In this document: piece by piece, positions 54,200 through 62,257 of the stretch
How the letters are laid out: each line of letters starts with the position of its first letter
Numbering within the stretch: the stretch's first letter is position 1
Source of the DNA: Chloracidobacterium sp.
GTDB lineage: Bacteria; Acidobacteriota; Blastocatellia; Chloracidobacteriales; Chloracidobacteriaceae
Reading direction: 5' to 3'
Length of the DNA stretch: 64,000 nt
NCBI GenBank assembly: GCA_025057975.1
Contig: JANWUV010000006.1
Span: forward strand, 124,001 to 188,000
Program-made: the position numbers and the translations under genes
Notes under the pieces: model-generated
Seen by the model: only the letters and a program-made list of their open reading frames with translations
Database searches by the model: none
What the model was told of the DNA's origin: nothing

Positions 54200-54322
54200 A
54201 GCATAGCTGGCGACGCGCGCAGCGTCCGCCCGAGTCGGGATGCATGTGGAACTTATGGCGCAATTTGCAGGCTGGCTATTTATTCCACGCCGGCGGCAAA
54301 ACGTCCAGTCGCCGCCGACGAC

Positions 54323-55087
54323 TTACGGCGGGGGTAAGACGGCGCGCTCACACGGTGTAACACTCAGAACGATGCCGTTGGGTTGGACGATGACCGGGCC
54401 GTAGATGAAAAGCCACTCATCGTAGGTTACGTCTTCTCCCAGCAGAGTTGTGAAGGCCGGTTTCGGCGACCGCCCGACGACACCGACAATCGGGCGCCCG
54501 GCGACAAAACTATCGTCATCGTCGTCATCCAGTGGCTCGGAGGCTTCGCCGGACGGCTTGCCGCCCAGCGGGTTGAAGTCGCCTCCGAAGCTTCCCTGCG
54601 GCAGGACACTGGCCGTGAGCGCGACATAGTTGGCTGGAACCGGCTGCCTTGTGAAAGCCGACCAGCGTTCAAGGTAGCGTTTGATCAACGGATCGCCGAT
54701 GCGTACGACGCGCCATTCGCGGCCAGTAAATGGGTCGTTGACAGCGGATGGGCGGAGCAGACGCATGCGGACACCGTTGATGTTGACCTCTTTGGTCAAG
54801 TCACTGAGCTTGAGTGGAAATGGCGCGCCGGGATTGAGCGGAGCGATGCGCCCGGCATTGTTGTAGCGTGCAATCGCACGGGCGACGGCGCAGCCGCGTG
54901 CGATGAATTCAGCTTCCCGTTCTCGTTGGCGCTCCGCCTCGCGGGTGTCGGCGGCCATCGTTAGGAACACCGCCATCGCCGCCAGGGCGAAGATCAAAAA
55001 CAACAACATGTAACCGCCCTGTCGCCGGCGTTGTGGCGCATATCCGGGTCGGCAGTTGAGTTTGATCCAATGTCCCTGACGGCCCAT
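54323..55087 (-). CDS. Type II secretion/pilus pseudopilin-like protein
   Basis: The 254-aa protein has a basic N-terminus (RRRQGG) and a hydrophobic helix YMLLFLIFALAAMAVFLTMAA, followed by EAERQREREAEFIARGCAVARAI. This layout is common in PulG-like pseudopilins. However, the +5 Glu of the prepilin motif is absent, so it may be a non-canonical member. The C-terminal half has a run of Asp residues (EPLDDDDDDS). Its ATG at 55087 overlaps the stop of the upstream PilP-like gene. Confidence 0.78.
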   Translation of the reverse strand: MGRQGHWIKLNCRPGYAPQRRRQGGYMLLFLIFALAAMAVFLTMAADTREAERQREREAEFIARGCAVARAIARYNNAGRIAPLNPGAPFPLKLSDLTKEVNINGVRMRLLRPSAVNDPFTGREWRVVRIGDPLIKRYLERWSAFTRQPVPANYVALTASVLPQGSFGGDFNPLGGKPSGEASEPLDDDDDDSFVAGRPIVGVVGRSPKPAFTTLLGEDVTYDEWLFIYGPVIVQPNGIVLSVTPCERAVLPPP

Positions 55088-56226
55088 CACGACTGACGCG
55101 GCGAACGAATGCGATTGAAAGGTCGCGGCGGTATCTGCTGCTGCATATGGTTGGGTTGAGTTCCGTCCATAGGGAGCGCGTTGCCAGGGTCAATCATCAG
55201 CGGCGCCCCACTACCGGGCTGAGGCCTTATTCCCGGAAGCGGTTTTACCGGCGGCTGGGGAGTTGGTGGGCTGATGGGCTGCCCCTGCGCGTCGTACGTC
55301 GGCGGCTGATAACTCGGCGGCGCTTGATAGACGGGCGGCGGATAGCTCTGTGGGTAGCCGGTGACGGCTGGCGTCCCGCCGCCAGCCATCGGCGGCCCGC
55401 TTGACAGTAGCAATGTGTGACTCACGCCGGGTAGTTGCGTGTCTTCCACAACCACCTGCTCGCGTGTAATGCTTTTGACTCGAAAGCGTCCAATCGGCTC
55501 GTTGAGCTGAACAGCCTGATATTCGGTGTCGGTTGCGAGAACGGCGCGGGGATTTTGTCCCCCTGCATCCGTCACCAGGCCGATGTAACGGTACTGCTCG
55601 TTCGGGTTGGGCGGCGCTTCAATCGTTAGGGTCAGATCGTTGGAGTACCACTTTGCTTCCTGACCCGGTACGACAACCCGCACCGTCGCATTCCGAACTT
55701 GGGCCGTCAAATCCGGCGTCAAGCGAATCCGCAGTTGGTTGGCGCCGGCGCGTTCGGAAGGGAGGAGTTGCCCGTCAAGCATGACGCGCGCGCCTTCCGG
55801 TAAGGGCTGACCCTGTACCAAAACTTCATAGTTGAGCGTCGAACGCGCAAATACCCGCTGGGGCGAAACCGCCTGAAGCACGATCGGCGGCGGCGGTGGC
55901 GGCGGCGTTGGTTTCGGTGGTGGGGGTGGCGGATACGCAAAGACGTTGCGGAGGGCATCTGGGACGGCCGGCGGCGGTAGCGGATCGAGATTCGCCTGCG
56001 CCATCCGAACCAAAACGCCGTCCACGACGGCCGGCGGCGGCGTGGTCGCCGCTGGCGCAGCTTTACCCTTTTGCTCTAGATCAATTGCCCGCACTAAGCC
56101 CGGCCGCAGCGGTGCCGTTCCAGTCGAAGGCTTCCCATCCGTTCCGAACCAAACGTACAATAGAGCGGCTAGGGAACCGATGAAGAGGACACCCACCACC
56201 ACACTTTTCCGAGCTTGATATGTCAT
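55087..56226 (-). CDS. PilP/GspC-like inner-membrane protein
   Basis: The 379-aa protein has an N-terminal membrane helix (VVVGVLFIGSLAALLYVWFG) and a long Pro-rich stretch at about residues 45-110. Its external part (YRYIGLVTDAGGQNPRAVLATDTEYQAVQLNEPIGRFRVKSITREQVVVED) resembles the homology region of PilP or GspC, which bridges the inner-membrane complex to the secretin. A long Pro/Gly-rich tail follows. It overlaps the PilO-like gene by 4 bp. Placement after PilN- and PilO-like genes supports the call. Confidence 0.75.
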   Translation of the reverse strand: MTYQARKSVVVGVLFIGSLAALLYVWFGTDGKPSTGTAPLRPGLVRAIDLEQKGKAAPAATTPPPAVVDGVLVRMAQANLDPLPPPAVPDALRNVFAYPPPPPPKPTPPPPPPPIVLQAVSPQRVFARSTLNYEVLVQGQPLPEGARVMLDGQLLPSERAGANQLRIRLTPDLTAQVRNATVRVVVPGQEAKWYSNDLTLTIEAPPNPNEQYRYIGLVTDAGGQNPRAVLATDTEYQAVQLNEPIGRFRVKSITREQVVVEDTQLPGVSHTLLLSSGPPMAGGGTPAVTGYPQSYPPPVYQAPPSYQPPTYDAQGQPISPPTPQPPVKPLPGIRPQPGSGAPLMIDPGNALPMDGTQPNHMQQQIPPRPFNRIRSPRQS

Positions 56227-56981
56227 TGCGCCCCCACCCTTTGCGCGACATGCAGCGTGGCGTGATCGTCCGCTTCCGAGTCGTTTCGGAAATAGGCCGT
56301 CAACGCCAATGTCACCGTGAGTTCCTCCGAACCAGTCCCCATCGTCCCCGTCGCCGGCTTCGTCGGGGCGGATGCAGCGTCAGTGCCACCGGGAGCTAGG
56401 CTCAAGAGGTGGAGGATAAGAAACTGGCGGCTTTGTTCAAGTGCCTGAACAAACCGCCGAATGTTGCGGTACGGCCCAGTGACGCCAAACTTGACATCAA
56501 AGGCCGGGTAACGCCGATTGTCTTGGCTGCGACCGCCGCTGGACGCCGGTTCTACAGCTTCATTCGGCTTTGAGAGGTCGAAGGTAATGGTATCCGTGAG
56601 TTTGATGTCATGCTTGCGCGCCAGCGCGTTGATTTCGTCAATGAGGTCGAGTTGTCCGCGTCGCAGATCACGCAACCGCTCGCGCTCGAAGCGACGCCAG
56701 TTTTCCATCGCTTCGGCAAAGGCGGCAGCTTCCCGCTCCACTTGTTGGCGCTGCACCCGTGTTGCTTCCGTTTGACGGCGTAGTTCGCTCGTTTCGCGTG
56801 AAAGCGCGCTGATCCGGCTGCTGAGCGGCGTCACGAGGACCTGATAAGTAATAAGCAGGCCGCCCAAGCCAAGCACAAAGGCGGAAAGCCCCAGCCATTC
56901 GGGCAGACGGAGATAACTGCTGCGCACAACAGTCCGATGCCAGCCCAGCCATGCGCGGATGAGGTGGCGCAGTTGGTTCAT
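56223..56981 (-). CDS. PilO-like inner-membrane protein
   Basis: The 252-aa protein has one membrane helix (LSAFVLGLGGLLITYQVLV) and a coiled-coil segment (RISALSRETSELRRQTEATRVQRQQVEREAA). The soluble part has FDVKFGVTGPYRNIRRFVQALEQSRQFLILHLLSL, the typical PilO core. PilO pairs with PilN and helps align the pilus motor complex. Its coding region overlaps both neighbours by 4 bp. A GspM identity is the alternative. Confidence 0.85.
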   Translation of the reverse strand: MNQLRHLIRAWLGWHRTVVRSSYLRLPEWLGLSAFVLGLGGLLITYQVLVTPLSSRISALSRETSELRRQTEATRVQRQQVEREAAAFAEAMENWRRFERERLRDLRRGQLDLIDEINALARKHDIKLTDTITFDLSKPNEAVEPASSGGRSQDNRRYPAFDVKFGVTGPYRNIRRFVQALEQSRQFLILHLLSLAPGGTDAASAPTKPATGTMGTGSEELTVTLALTAYFRNDSEADDHATLHVAQRVGAQ

Positions 56982-57700
56982 CGCTTAACCTCCAACGGAG
57001 TTGGGATCTCCGGCGCGGCGCTGCGTCCGCCCAGTCGGTAACGCCCACGCAGCGTAAACTCCACTTCCTTCTTCCCATCGGGCGTTCGGGCGTCCGATGG
57101 GTTCACCTGAGTACTGGGGTCGAAGTAAAACACGCCGCGTTCGTCGCAAGTGCGCAGAAACGCCGTAACCGCTTCCGGCCGGGGTGCGCGAACGGTGATG
57201 GTGAAGGGTACGTCGGACAACGCTGGCAAGGGGGAATTGGAGCTGGAGCCTTTTTCGGCTGGGACGCCCTCACTGGAAGCGAGATTCGCGCCGGCGTCAT
57301 TGGTGAAGGCAATTTGTGTGATGCGAATATCGGCGGGTAGGTGTTGTTCCAACTGAAGCAGGAAGCGGGACCAAGAGAGCCGGCGCTTCTCAAGCAGATA
57401 CAACGCTTCACGCATGGCGCGCGCTTGCTCCGGCGTTGGTTGCCGTCCGGCGGCGGCTGCTTGCGCCTGAACCTTCGCTAGATGAGCTTGCTCACGCTCC
57501 AGCATCGTACGCGAGGCGTTGCGCAGCGCCACATACCGCTGCTCATCAGCCGCCAGCCGGGCGGCGTACTGTCCGGTGAGCGCCGCAGCAAGTAGGAGCA
57601 AGCCGAAGGCGAAAGCCAAACCCAACCAGAACAGCCGCCGATTACGAAATGGCGTCGCGGAAAGATTGAGATGATGGAGATAAGCCGTGGTCATGACCAT
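56978..57700 (-). CDS. PilN-like inner-membrane protein
   Basis: The 240-aa protein begins with a short cytoplasmic motif (HHLNLSATPFRNRRLFWLG), then one membrane helix (AFGLLLLAAALTGQYAA) and a coiled coil (RNASRTMLEREQAHLAKVQAQA). The soluble domain has LLQLEQHLPADIRITQIAF and PFTITVRAPRPEAVTAFL, in the style of PilN. The INLLPW-like cytoplasmic tail that binds PilM is only loosely conserved, and pilM is not present upstream. Its ATG comes 2 nt after the stop of a 54-aa ORF. Confidence 0.85.
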   Translation of the reverse strand: MVMTTAYLHHLNLSATPFRNRRLFWLGLAFAFGLLLLAAALTGQYAARLAADEQRYVALRNASRTMLEREQAHLAKVQAQAAAAGRQPTPEQARAMREALYLLEKRRLSWSRFLLQLEQHLPADIRITQIAFTNDAGANLASSEGVPAEKGSSSNSPLPALSDVPFTITVRAPRPEAVTAFLRTCDERGVFYFDPSTQVNPSDARTPDGKKEVEFTLRGRYRLGGRSAAPEIPTPLEVKR

Positions 57701-57702
57701 AA

Positions 57703-57867
57703 TCAGCCCGTGTTGGCGACCGTCGCGTCATCGCGCCGGCGGCGTTTCATGCGTTGGGCGTCAGTGCGTCGAACGTAGGCGAGTTTTACCAGTTCCGTTG
57801 AATTTTGTCGTCCGTTTCGTTGAGGCGCGGCGCTCGGTTGGACGCTGACCGCCGAATTGACTAACAT
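57703..57867 (-). CDS. Small orphan ORF (54 aa) upstream of pilN
   Basis: The ATG at 57867 is preceded by AAGGCGG at a 7-nt spacing, and the frame ends with TGA 2 nt before the pilN start. The peptide is basic: MLVNSAVSVQPSAAPQ, then ELVKLAYVRRTDAQRMKRR and a short polar tail. I see no family. The tight junction suggests translational coupling to pilN. It may be a small gene or the end of a lost upstream gene such as pilM. It is too short for standard gene calling. Confidence 0.5.
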   Translation of the reverse strand: MLVNSAVSVQPSAAPQRNGRQNSTELVKLAYVRRTDAQRMKRRRRDDATVANTG

Positions 57868-57915
57868 TGGGCGACCGCCTTGCCAAACAAACCTTGCCTG
57901 GGTGGGGAGACGCCA

Positions 57916-58203
57916 TTGAAAGTTTATTCCACTAAGTGGTGTACGGACTGCATGCTCGCCAAGCAGTTTCTCAAGCAGCGCGGCGTGGCGTTTGAGGATG
58001 TATTGCTTGAGACGAACGCTAGCGCCAAGGCTTATATCGTCGAGCGGCTGGGGCGGTCGGCGAAAGTGCCGGTGATTGAAATTGGTGACCGAATCTTCTC
58101 TCTCAATCCCTTCGACCCCAATCGCCTTGCAGCGGAGTTGGCGCTTGGCGAGACCGGGGACAAGCCGGAAGGCGCGCCGAAGACATCGGAAGGCTCAGCT
58201 TGA
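57916..58203 (+). CDS. Glutaredoxin-like thiol-redox protein
   Basis: The 95-aa protein begins KVYSTKWCTDCMLAKQFL after the start codon, with the redox motif CTDC (C-x2-C), and continues AFEDVLLETNASAKAYIVERLGRSAKVPVIEIG, the glutaredoxin/NrdH pattern with the cis-Pro in KVPV. TTG at 57916 is chosen as start because GGGGAG lies 6 nt upstream and the family starts there; no ATG is in frame nearby. The last 25 residues are a Gly/Lys/Ser-rich tail. Its end overlaps the convergent diguanylate cyclase gene by 9 bp. Confidence 0.85.
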   Translation: MKVYSTKWCTDCMLAKQFLKQRGVAFEDVLLETNASAKAYIVERLGRSAKVPVIEIGDRIFSLNPFDPNRLAAELALGETGDKPEGAPKTSEGSA

Positions 58204-59292
58204 GATTTCTGGTTCGATCGGCTTCGGTTGCTCTACGGTGAGATGCTCCGGTATTGGCTCGGCACAGCCCACTGACGGCGGCTCTGCGGGTCGAATGGAG
58301 GGAGGCGTGCTGCGGTTAGCCGCCGATTGCCCGGTGACTTGAACCATGTTACGGCCGCGCCGCTTGGCCTCATACATTGCTTCATCGGCGCGCTCAATTA
58401 GATCGGTGGCGCGCGCGCCGTCGGCGGGGTAGCTGGCGATGCCGATGCTGATGGTAAGGTGTAGCTTAAGCTGTGGGTTGTGCAGGGAGGCCGTGAAGGG
58501 CATCCTTTCAATCGCCGCCCGGATGCGTTCGGCGGCTTCATGAGCGCGCACACGGTCGGTTTCCGGTAGAAGCGCAATGTACTCTTCTCCACCGTACCGC
58601 CCGGCGATGTCAGAGTCGCGTAGCGTTTGGCGAATAACCATCGCCACTTCGCGCAGCACTTGACTGCCGATCAGGTGACCGTAGGTGTCGTTGACTCGCT
58701 TGAAGTAGTCAATGTCCATCATGAGCAGGCCGAAGGGATGCCCATACCGGTTGGAACGCGCCATCTCACGCTCCATTTCCAGAATGAAGCTTTTGCGGTT
58801 GAGCAGGCCTGTCAGATCGTCGTGAGTGATCAGTTCCGTAATTCGGCGGTGGAACTCTTCGTCAATGTCATCCAGAAACGTAAACTTGAGGATGTGGCGG
58901 CCGATGGAAAATTTGTCGCCGTCCTGCAGGAGAACGGGTTCACCCGGCGTCAGCGGAATGCCGTTGAGTTGGGTTCCGTTGGTGCTGCGCAGGTCGGTCA
59001 GCCAGTATTGGCAGTGGCCGGTCGGGGTTTCATGGCGCTCAATTTTGGCGTGCAATCGTGACGCTTCATCGTCGTTTTCAAGGCGCAGTTCGGCATCCGA
59101 GCCGCGGCCGATGCGCGTCACGGGACGTTCAAGACGAAAGGAGCTGCCAAGCTGGTCGCCGCGCATGTGAACAAGCGCCGGGCGCGCCTGCCGCGGCCGC
59201 GCAAGCGGGTTGGCTTGCAATTTCTGCGTCTGGTTGAGACTGTTCACGGCGTCAGCATAGTCCCAAGCTCGATGTCCTTCAAGCTGTGTCAT
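58195..59292 (-). CDS. FHA domain-containing diguanylate cyclase
   Basis: The 365-aa protein has an FHA domain (ERPVTRIGRGSDAELRLENDDEASRLHAKIERH and LTDLRSTNGTQLNG), which binds phosphothreonine. A GGDEF domain follows with DDLTGLLNRKSF, GLLMMDIDYFKRVNDTYGHLIGSQVLREVA and the active-site signature GGEEY, so it should make cyclic-di-GMP. An FHA input suggests control by one of the Ser/Thr kinases. The ATG at 59292 is chosen because a longer frame would overlap the divergent M16 gene. The 51-bp spacer must hold both promoters. Confidence 0.9.
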   Translation of the reverse strand: MTQLEGHRAWDYADAVNSLNQTQKLQANPLARPRQARPALVHMRGDQLGSSFRLERPVTRIGRGSDAELRLENDDEASRLHAKIERHETPTGHCQYWLTDLRSTNGTQLNGIPLTPGEPVLLQDGDKFSIGRHILKFTFLDDIDEEFHRRITELITHDDLTGLLNRKSFILEMEREMARSNRYGHPFGLLMMDIDYFKRVNDTYGHLIGSQVLREVAMVIRQTLRDSDIAGRYGGEEYIALLPETDRVRAHEAAERIRAAIERMPFTASLHNPQLKLHLTISIGIASYPADGARATDLIERADEAMYEAKRRGRNMVQVTGQSAANRSTPPSIRPAEPPSVGCAEPIPEHLTVEQPKPIEPEISS

Positions 59293-59343
59293 AAAAAGTA
59301 ACAGCTCTTTTTGCTTTGAGACACCCCGAAACCAAACTGTGAC

Positions 59344-60621
59344 ATGCCGATTGAGCAAGATTTTCACCGGATCGTCCTCCCGAACGGATGCGTAGCGCTT
59401 CTTGCCGAACAAACCAGTCTGCCGGTTGTCGCCATGTACGCCGTCGTCGGCTATGGCTCGCGCTATGAGCCGGATGCGCAGGCTGGACTAGCTTCTCTTA
59501 TCGGCGACTTGCTAGATGAAGGCACCGCGACCCGGACGGCGCAAGACATCGCTCTTGCCATCGAAGCGACGGGCGCGCGTCTGAACACCTTTGGCGGCTA
59601 TGCGCGCAGCGGGTTGAGCCTCACCGCCCTGCGGGATGACTTTCCACAGTTGCTCACCGTCGCCGCCGACCTTCTCCGCCACAGCCAATTTCCTGAAGAG
59701 CGTTTTACGCAATGTCAGGCGCGGCGACTGGCGCAACTTCGGTCGCGCGCCGACGACGCGCAAACCGTAGCCTCAGACGCTTTTGATGAGTTGGTTTACC
59801 CGGGCCATCCGGCGCGGCGGCCGATTGTCGGTTATGAAGCCACGGTCGCCGCTCTCACGGTGGATGACGCGCGTGCGGCCTACGCCCGTTACTTTGTGCC
59901 GAACAATCTAATGGTCGCCGTAGTCGGCGATCTACCGATTCCAACCATGGAGCGGTGCATTCGGGAAGTTTTTGAGGATTGGTCGCCGGCCGCCGATTTC
60001 GCCCTGCCGCCGGTTCCCGCCGTTGCGCGTCAAACCGAGCCGCAGGAACGGGTCATCCCGCGCCCGGACAAGGAACAAATTCACATTCTGCTGGGGCATC
60101 TGGGGATTACGCGGACGCATCCCGACTACTACGCGCTGCGTGTTATGGATGTCATTCTGGGGGACAGTCCCGGCATGACGGCGCGCATTCCGCGCATACT
60201 GCGCGACGATTTGGGGTTGGCCTACACGACCTACGCCAACATCACGTCCACGGCCGGGATTGATCCGGGGCGTTTTGTCGCGTACATCGGCACGTCGCCG
60301 GAAAACCAGTCCAAAGCCGTCGCGGCGATTCGGGACGAGCTTGAGCGCATTCAGCAGGAGCCGGTGTCGCCGGAGGAACTGGCCGCCGCCAAGGCGTATC
60401 TGACCGGCAGTTTTGTCTTCAATTTTGAAACCAACGCCCAGCGCGCATTGTTTTTGATTGAGACTGAAGTTCACCAACTGGGGGCGGATTATGCGCGGCG
60501 TTACCCGGACTTGATTGAATCGGTAACGGTTGAGGACGTACTCCGGGTCAGTCGGACGCATTTGAATCCGCAGGCGCTGACGACGGTTGTTTCGGGACCG
60601 GTCGCCGCGACCACCGCGTGA
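59344..60621 (+). CDS. M16-family peptidase-like protein lacking the zinc motif
   Basis: The 425-aa protein has the insulinase/M16 fold: RIVLPNGCVALLAEQTSLPVVAMYAVVGYGSRYEPDAQAGLA, GYARSGLSLTALRDDF, VNNLMVAVVGDL-type strand and ILGDSPGMTARIPRILRDDLGLAYTTYAN. The usual H-x-x-E-H zinc site reads S51-L-I-G-D55. It should therefore be catalytically inactive, like the partner subunits in two-chain M16 enzymes. No catalytic M16 partner lies next to it. The next gene, an M28-type protein, begins 31 bp downstream. Confidence 0.88.
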   Translation: MPIEQDFHRIVLPNGCVALLAEQTSLPVVAMYAVVGYGSRYEPDAQAGLASLIGDLLDEGTATRTAQDIALAIEATGARLNTFGGYARSGLSLTALRDDFPQLLTVAADLLRHSQFPEERFTQCQARRLAQLRSRADDAQTVASDAFDELVYPGHPARRPIVGYEATVAALTVDDARAAYARYFVPNNLMVAVVGDLPIPTMERCIREVFEDWSPAADFALPPVPAVARQTEPQERVIPRPDKEQIHILLGHLGITRTHPDYYALRVMDVILGDSPGMTARIPRILRDDLGLAYTTYANITSTAGIDPGRFVAYIGTSPENQSKAVAAIRDELERIQQEPVSPEELAAAKAYLTGSFVFNFETNAQRALFLIETEVHQLGADYARRYPDLIESVTVEDVLRVSRTHLNPQALTTVVSGPVAATTA

Positions 60622-60652
60622 GTCGGGACGGCGGGGAGGGTTTTCATCATCT

Positions 60653-61687
60653 ATGCGATTACGGCTTATCCGCCAAGATGGGCGACTTGGCGGCGCACTG
60701 GTCGCTCTCGCGCTGCTGACGGCGTGCAAGCCGGCGCCGAATCCGGCCGTGAGTCCGGCGACCGCTCCCGTCCAGCCGTCCGCGACCGCCGCGCCGCGCG
60801 AGACGACGACGCCGTTTGACGCCGACCGCGCCTTCAAGCATGTCGAAAAGCAGGTGTCGTACGGCCCGCGCCCGGCCGGCTCCGCCGCCTTGGGCAAGCT
60901 GCGGGCATGGCTGGTTGAGGAATTGAAAAGCTACGGGCTAAAGGTGACGACCCAGCCGTTTACGGCCACGACGCCGTCGAAGCAATTCCCGACCATTCGC
61001 ATGGAAAACGTCATTGCCGAGTTGCCGGGCAAGAGTCAGGACATTTTGCTCATCGCCAGCCACTACGACACGAAGTACATGGAGCACGAAACGTTTGTCG
61101 GGGCCAACGACGCCGGATCAAGTACGGCGGTGGTGCTGGAACTTGCCCGCGTCCTGGCGGCGATGTCGCCGGAGGAACGCGGCTTCGCCCATACGGTGCA
61201 GTTTGTGTTTTTCGACGGCGAGGAGGCGGTCGTCGAGTGGATTGGCGATGATAACACCTACGGCTCACGACATTTCGTTGAGCAGCTTCAGGCGACCGGG
61301 CAAACCAAACGCATCAAGGCGATGATTTTGCTTGATATGGTCGGCGACGCCGATCTGGCGATTCCGAAGGAGTATCAGTCGTCGGCATGGCTGGCGAACA
61401 TCCTGCATGAGACGGCGCATGAACTGGGCTACGGCGCGCATTTTCCCAAGACGACGCACGCCATTGCCGACGATCACCTACCATTTCTCAAGGCCGGGAT
61501 TCCGGCCGTGGACTTGATTGACTTCACCTACGGCAAGGACGAGGTCAACTTTGGACCCGGCGGCCCCGACAACGCCTACTGGCATACGGCGCGGGATACG
61601 GTGGACAAGCTCAGTCCGCGTAGTCTGAAAATTGTTGGGGATACGGTTCTGCGCGCGCTTCCGAAGATTGCGAAGGCGGCGCGGTGA
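60653..61687 (+). CDS. M28-family peptidase / glutaminyl cyclase-like lipoprotein
   Basis: The 344-aa protein has a lipoprotein signal (GALVALALLTAC). The zinc-peptidase core shows LLIASHYDTKYM (His), GANDAGSSTAVVLELARVL (Asp), VFFDGEEAV (Glu pair), LLDMVGDADL (Asp) and THAIADDHLPFLKAGIPAVDLIDF (His). This pattern fits glutaminyl-peptide cyclotransferases and M28 aminopeptidases. It acts outside the cytoplasm, removing or cyclising N-terminal residues. GGGGAGGG lies 12 nt before the ATG at 60653. It is probably co-transcribed with the M16 gene. Confidence 0.9.
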   Translation: MRLRLIRQDGRLGGALVALALLTACKPAPNPAVSPATAPVQPSATAAPRETTTPFDADRAFKHVEKQVSYGPRPAGSAALGKLRAWLVEELKSYGLKVTTQPFTATTPSKQFPTIRMENVIAELPGKSQDILLIASHYDTKYMEHETFVGANDAGSSTAVVLELARVLAAMSPEERGFAHTVQFVFFDGEEAVVEWIGDDNTYGSRHFVEQLQATGQTKRIKAMILLDMVGDADLAIPKEYQSSAWLANILHETAHELGYGAHFPKTTHAIADDHLPFLKAGIPAVDLIDFTYGKDEVNFGPGGPDNAYWHTARDTVDKLSPRSLKIVGDTVLRALPKIAKAAR

Positions 61688-61696
61688 CGCTCCGAA

Positions 61697-61944
61697 TTGC
61701 GAACTTCGTTATCCATCCGGAGACGAAGGAATCCCCGCAGCAGTTGTAGCACGCATAGTGACTGCTCACCCCAAGCGCGTCGTCGGCATACTCCGCCCGC
61801 CCCACAATGCTCTTGAGTTCCACCCCGTGAACCGACCACAAAAACTGCCCGCTCATCGCCTCGCGCGGAATGACGTTCCCCGTCGCGTCCGGCGTCTGCG
61901 CGTCCCGCAGCGCCCGAATGTCCAGCGCCACCGTCTGATGCGCC
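61697..61944 (-). pseudogene. Decayed copy of part of the large surface-protein gene
   Basis: This stretch matches 62950-63197 over 248 bases without gaps; I counted 18 mismatches by eye (about 93 percent identity). It encodes part of the same peptide (QFLWSVHGVELKSIVGRAEYADD, then HYACYNCCGDSF). Outside it, the flanking frames lose similarity on both sides: the frame opening near 62057 and the tail into the M28 gene have no relation to the parent. It is a partial duplication, not a whole gene. The small secreted protein gene lies between the two copies. Confidence 0.85.
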
Positions 61945-61984
61945 ACCCCTACTGAGCGTGTTCTGCCAGTTTTCCAGCAAGGCT

Positions 61985-62245
61985 TCAGCGACGCGGGCGA
62001 CGTAGAAGGAAGATCGTGGTCGAGCCGGACAGTGATGGAACCGCTACGACTTCCCACCCTTCCTCCGCACAGACTTTGTTGACAAGTTCAGATGGGGGAG
62101 GTATCCCTGGAGTCGGATCAACGAAAAACTTATATTCCCATTTTTGTTGAGCAGACGTATTAGCTGCAGTTGGACTCGTACGATCACCGATAAAAAAGCC
62201 AGTTAGAAAAGCAACCGTAGCCAAAATCAGCCAACTTCTTTTCAT
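61985..62245 (-). CDS. Small secreted DUF4177-like protein
   Basis: The 86-aa protein has a signal or anchor sequence (SWLILATVAFLTGFFIGD). A short domain follows with QQKWEYKFFVDPTP, LVNKVCAEEGWEVVAVPSLSGSTTIFLLRRP. The WEYK... and EEGWE-VAV pattern resembles DUF4177, a small domain of unknown function. The gene is AT-richer than its surroundings, suggesting different ancestry. It lies 12 bp downstream of the large surface-protein gene and is probably co-transcribed with it. Confidence 0.7.
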   Translation of the reverse strand: MKRSWLILATVAFLTGFFIGDRTSPTAANTSAQQKWEYKFFVDPTPGIPPPSELVNKVCAEEGWEVVAVPSLSGSTTIFLLRRPRR

Positions 62246-62257
62246 AAAGCTTTCCTT

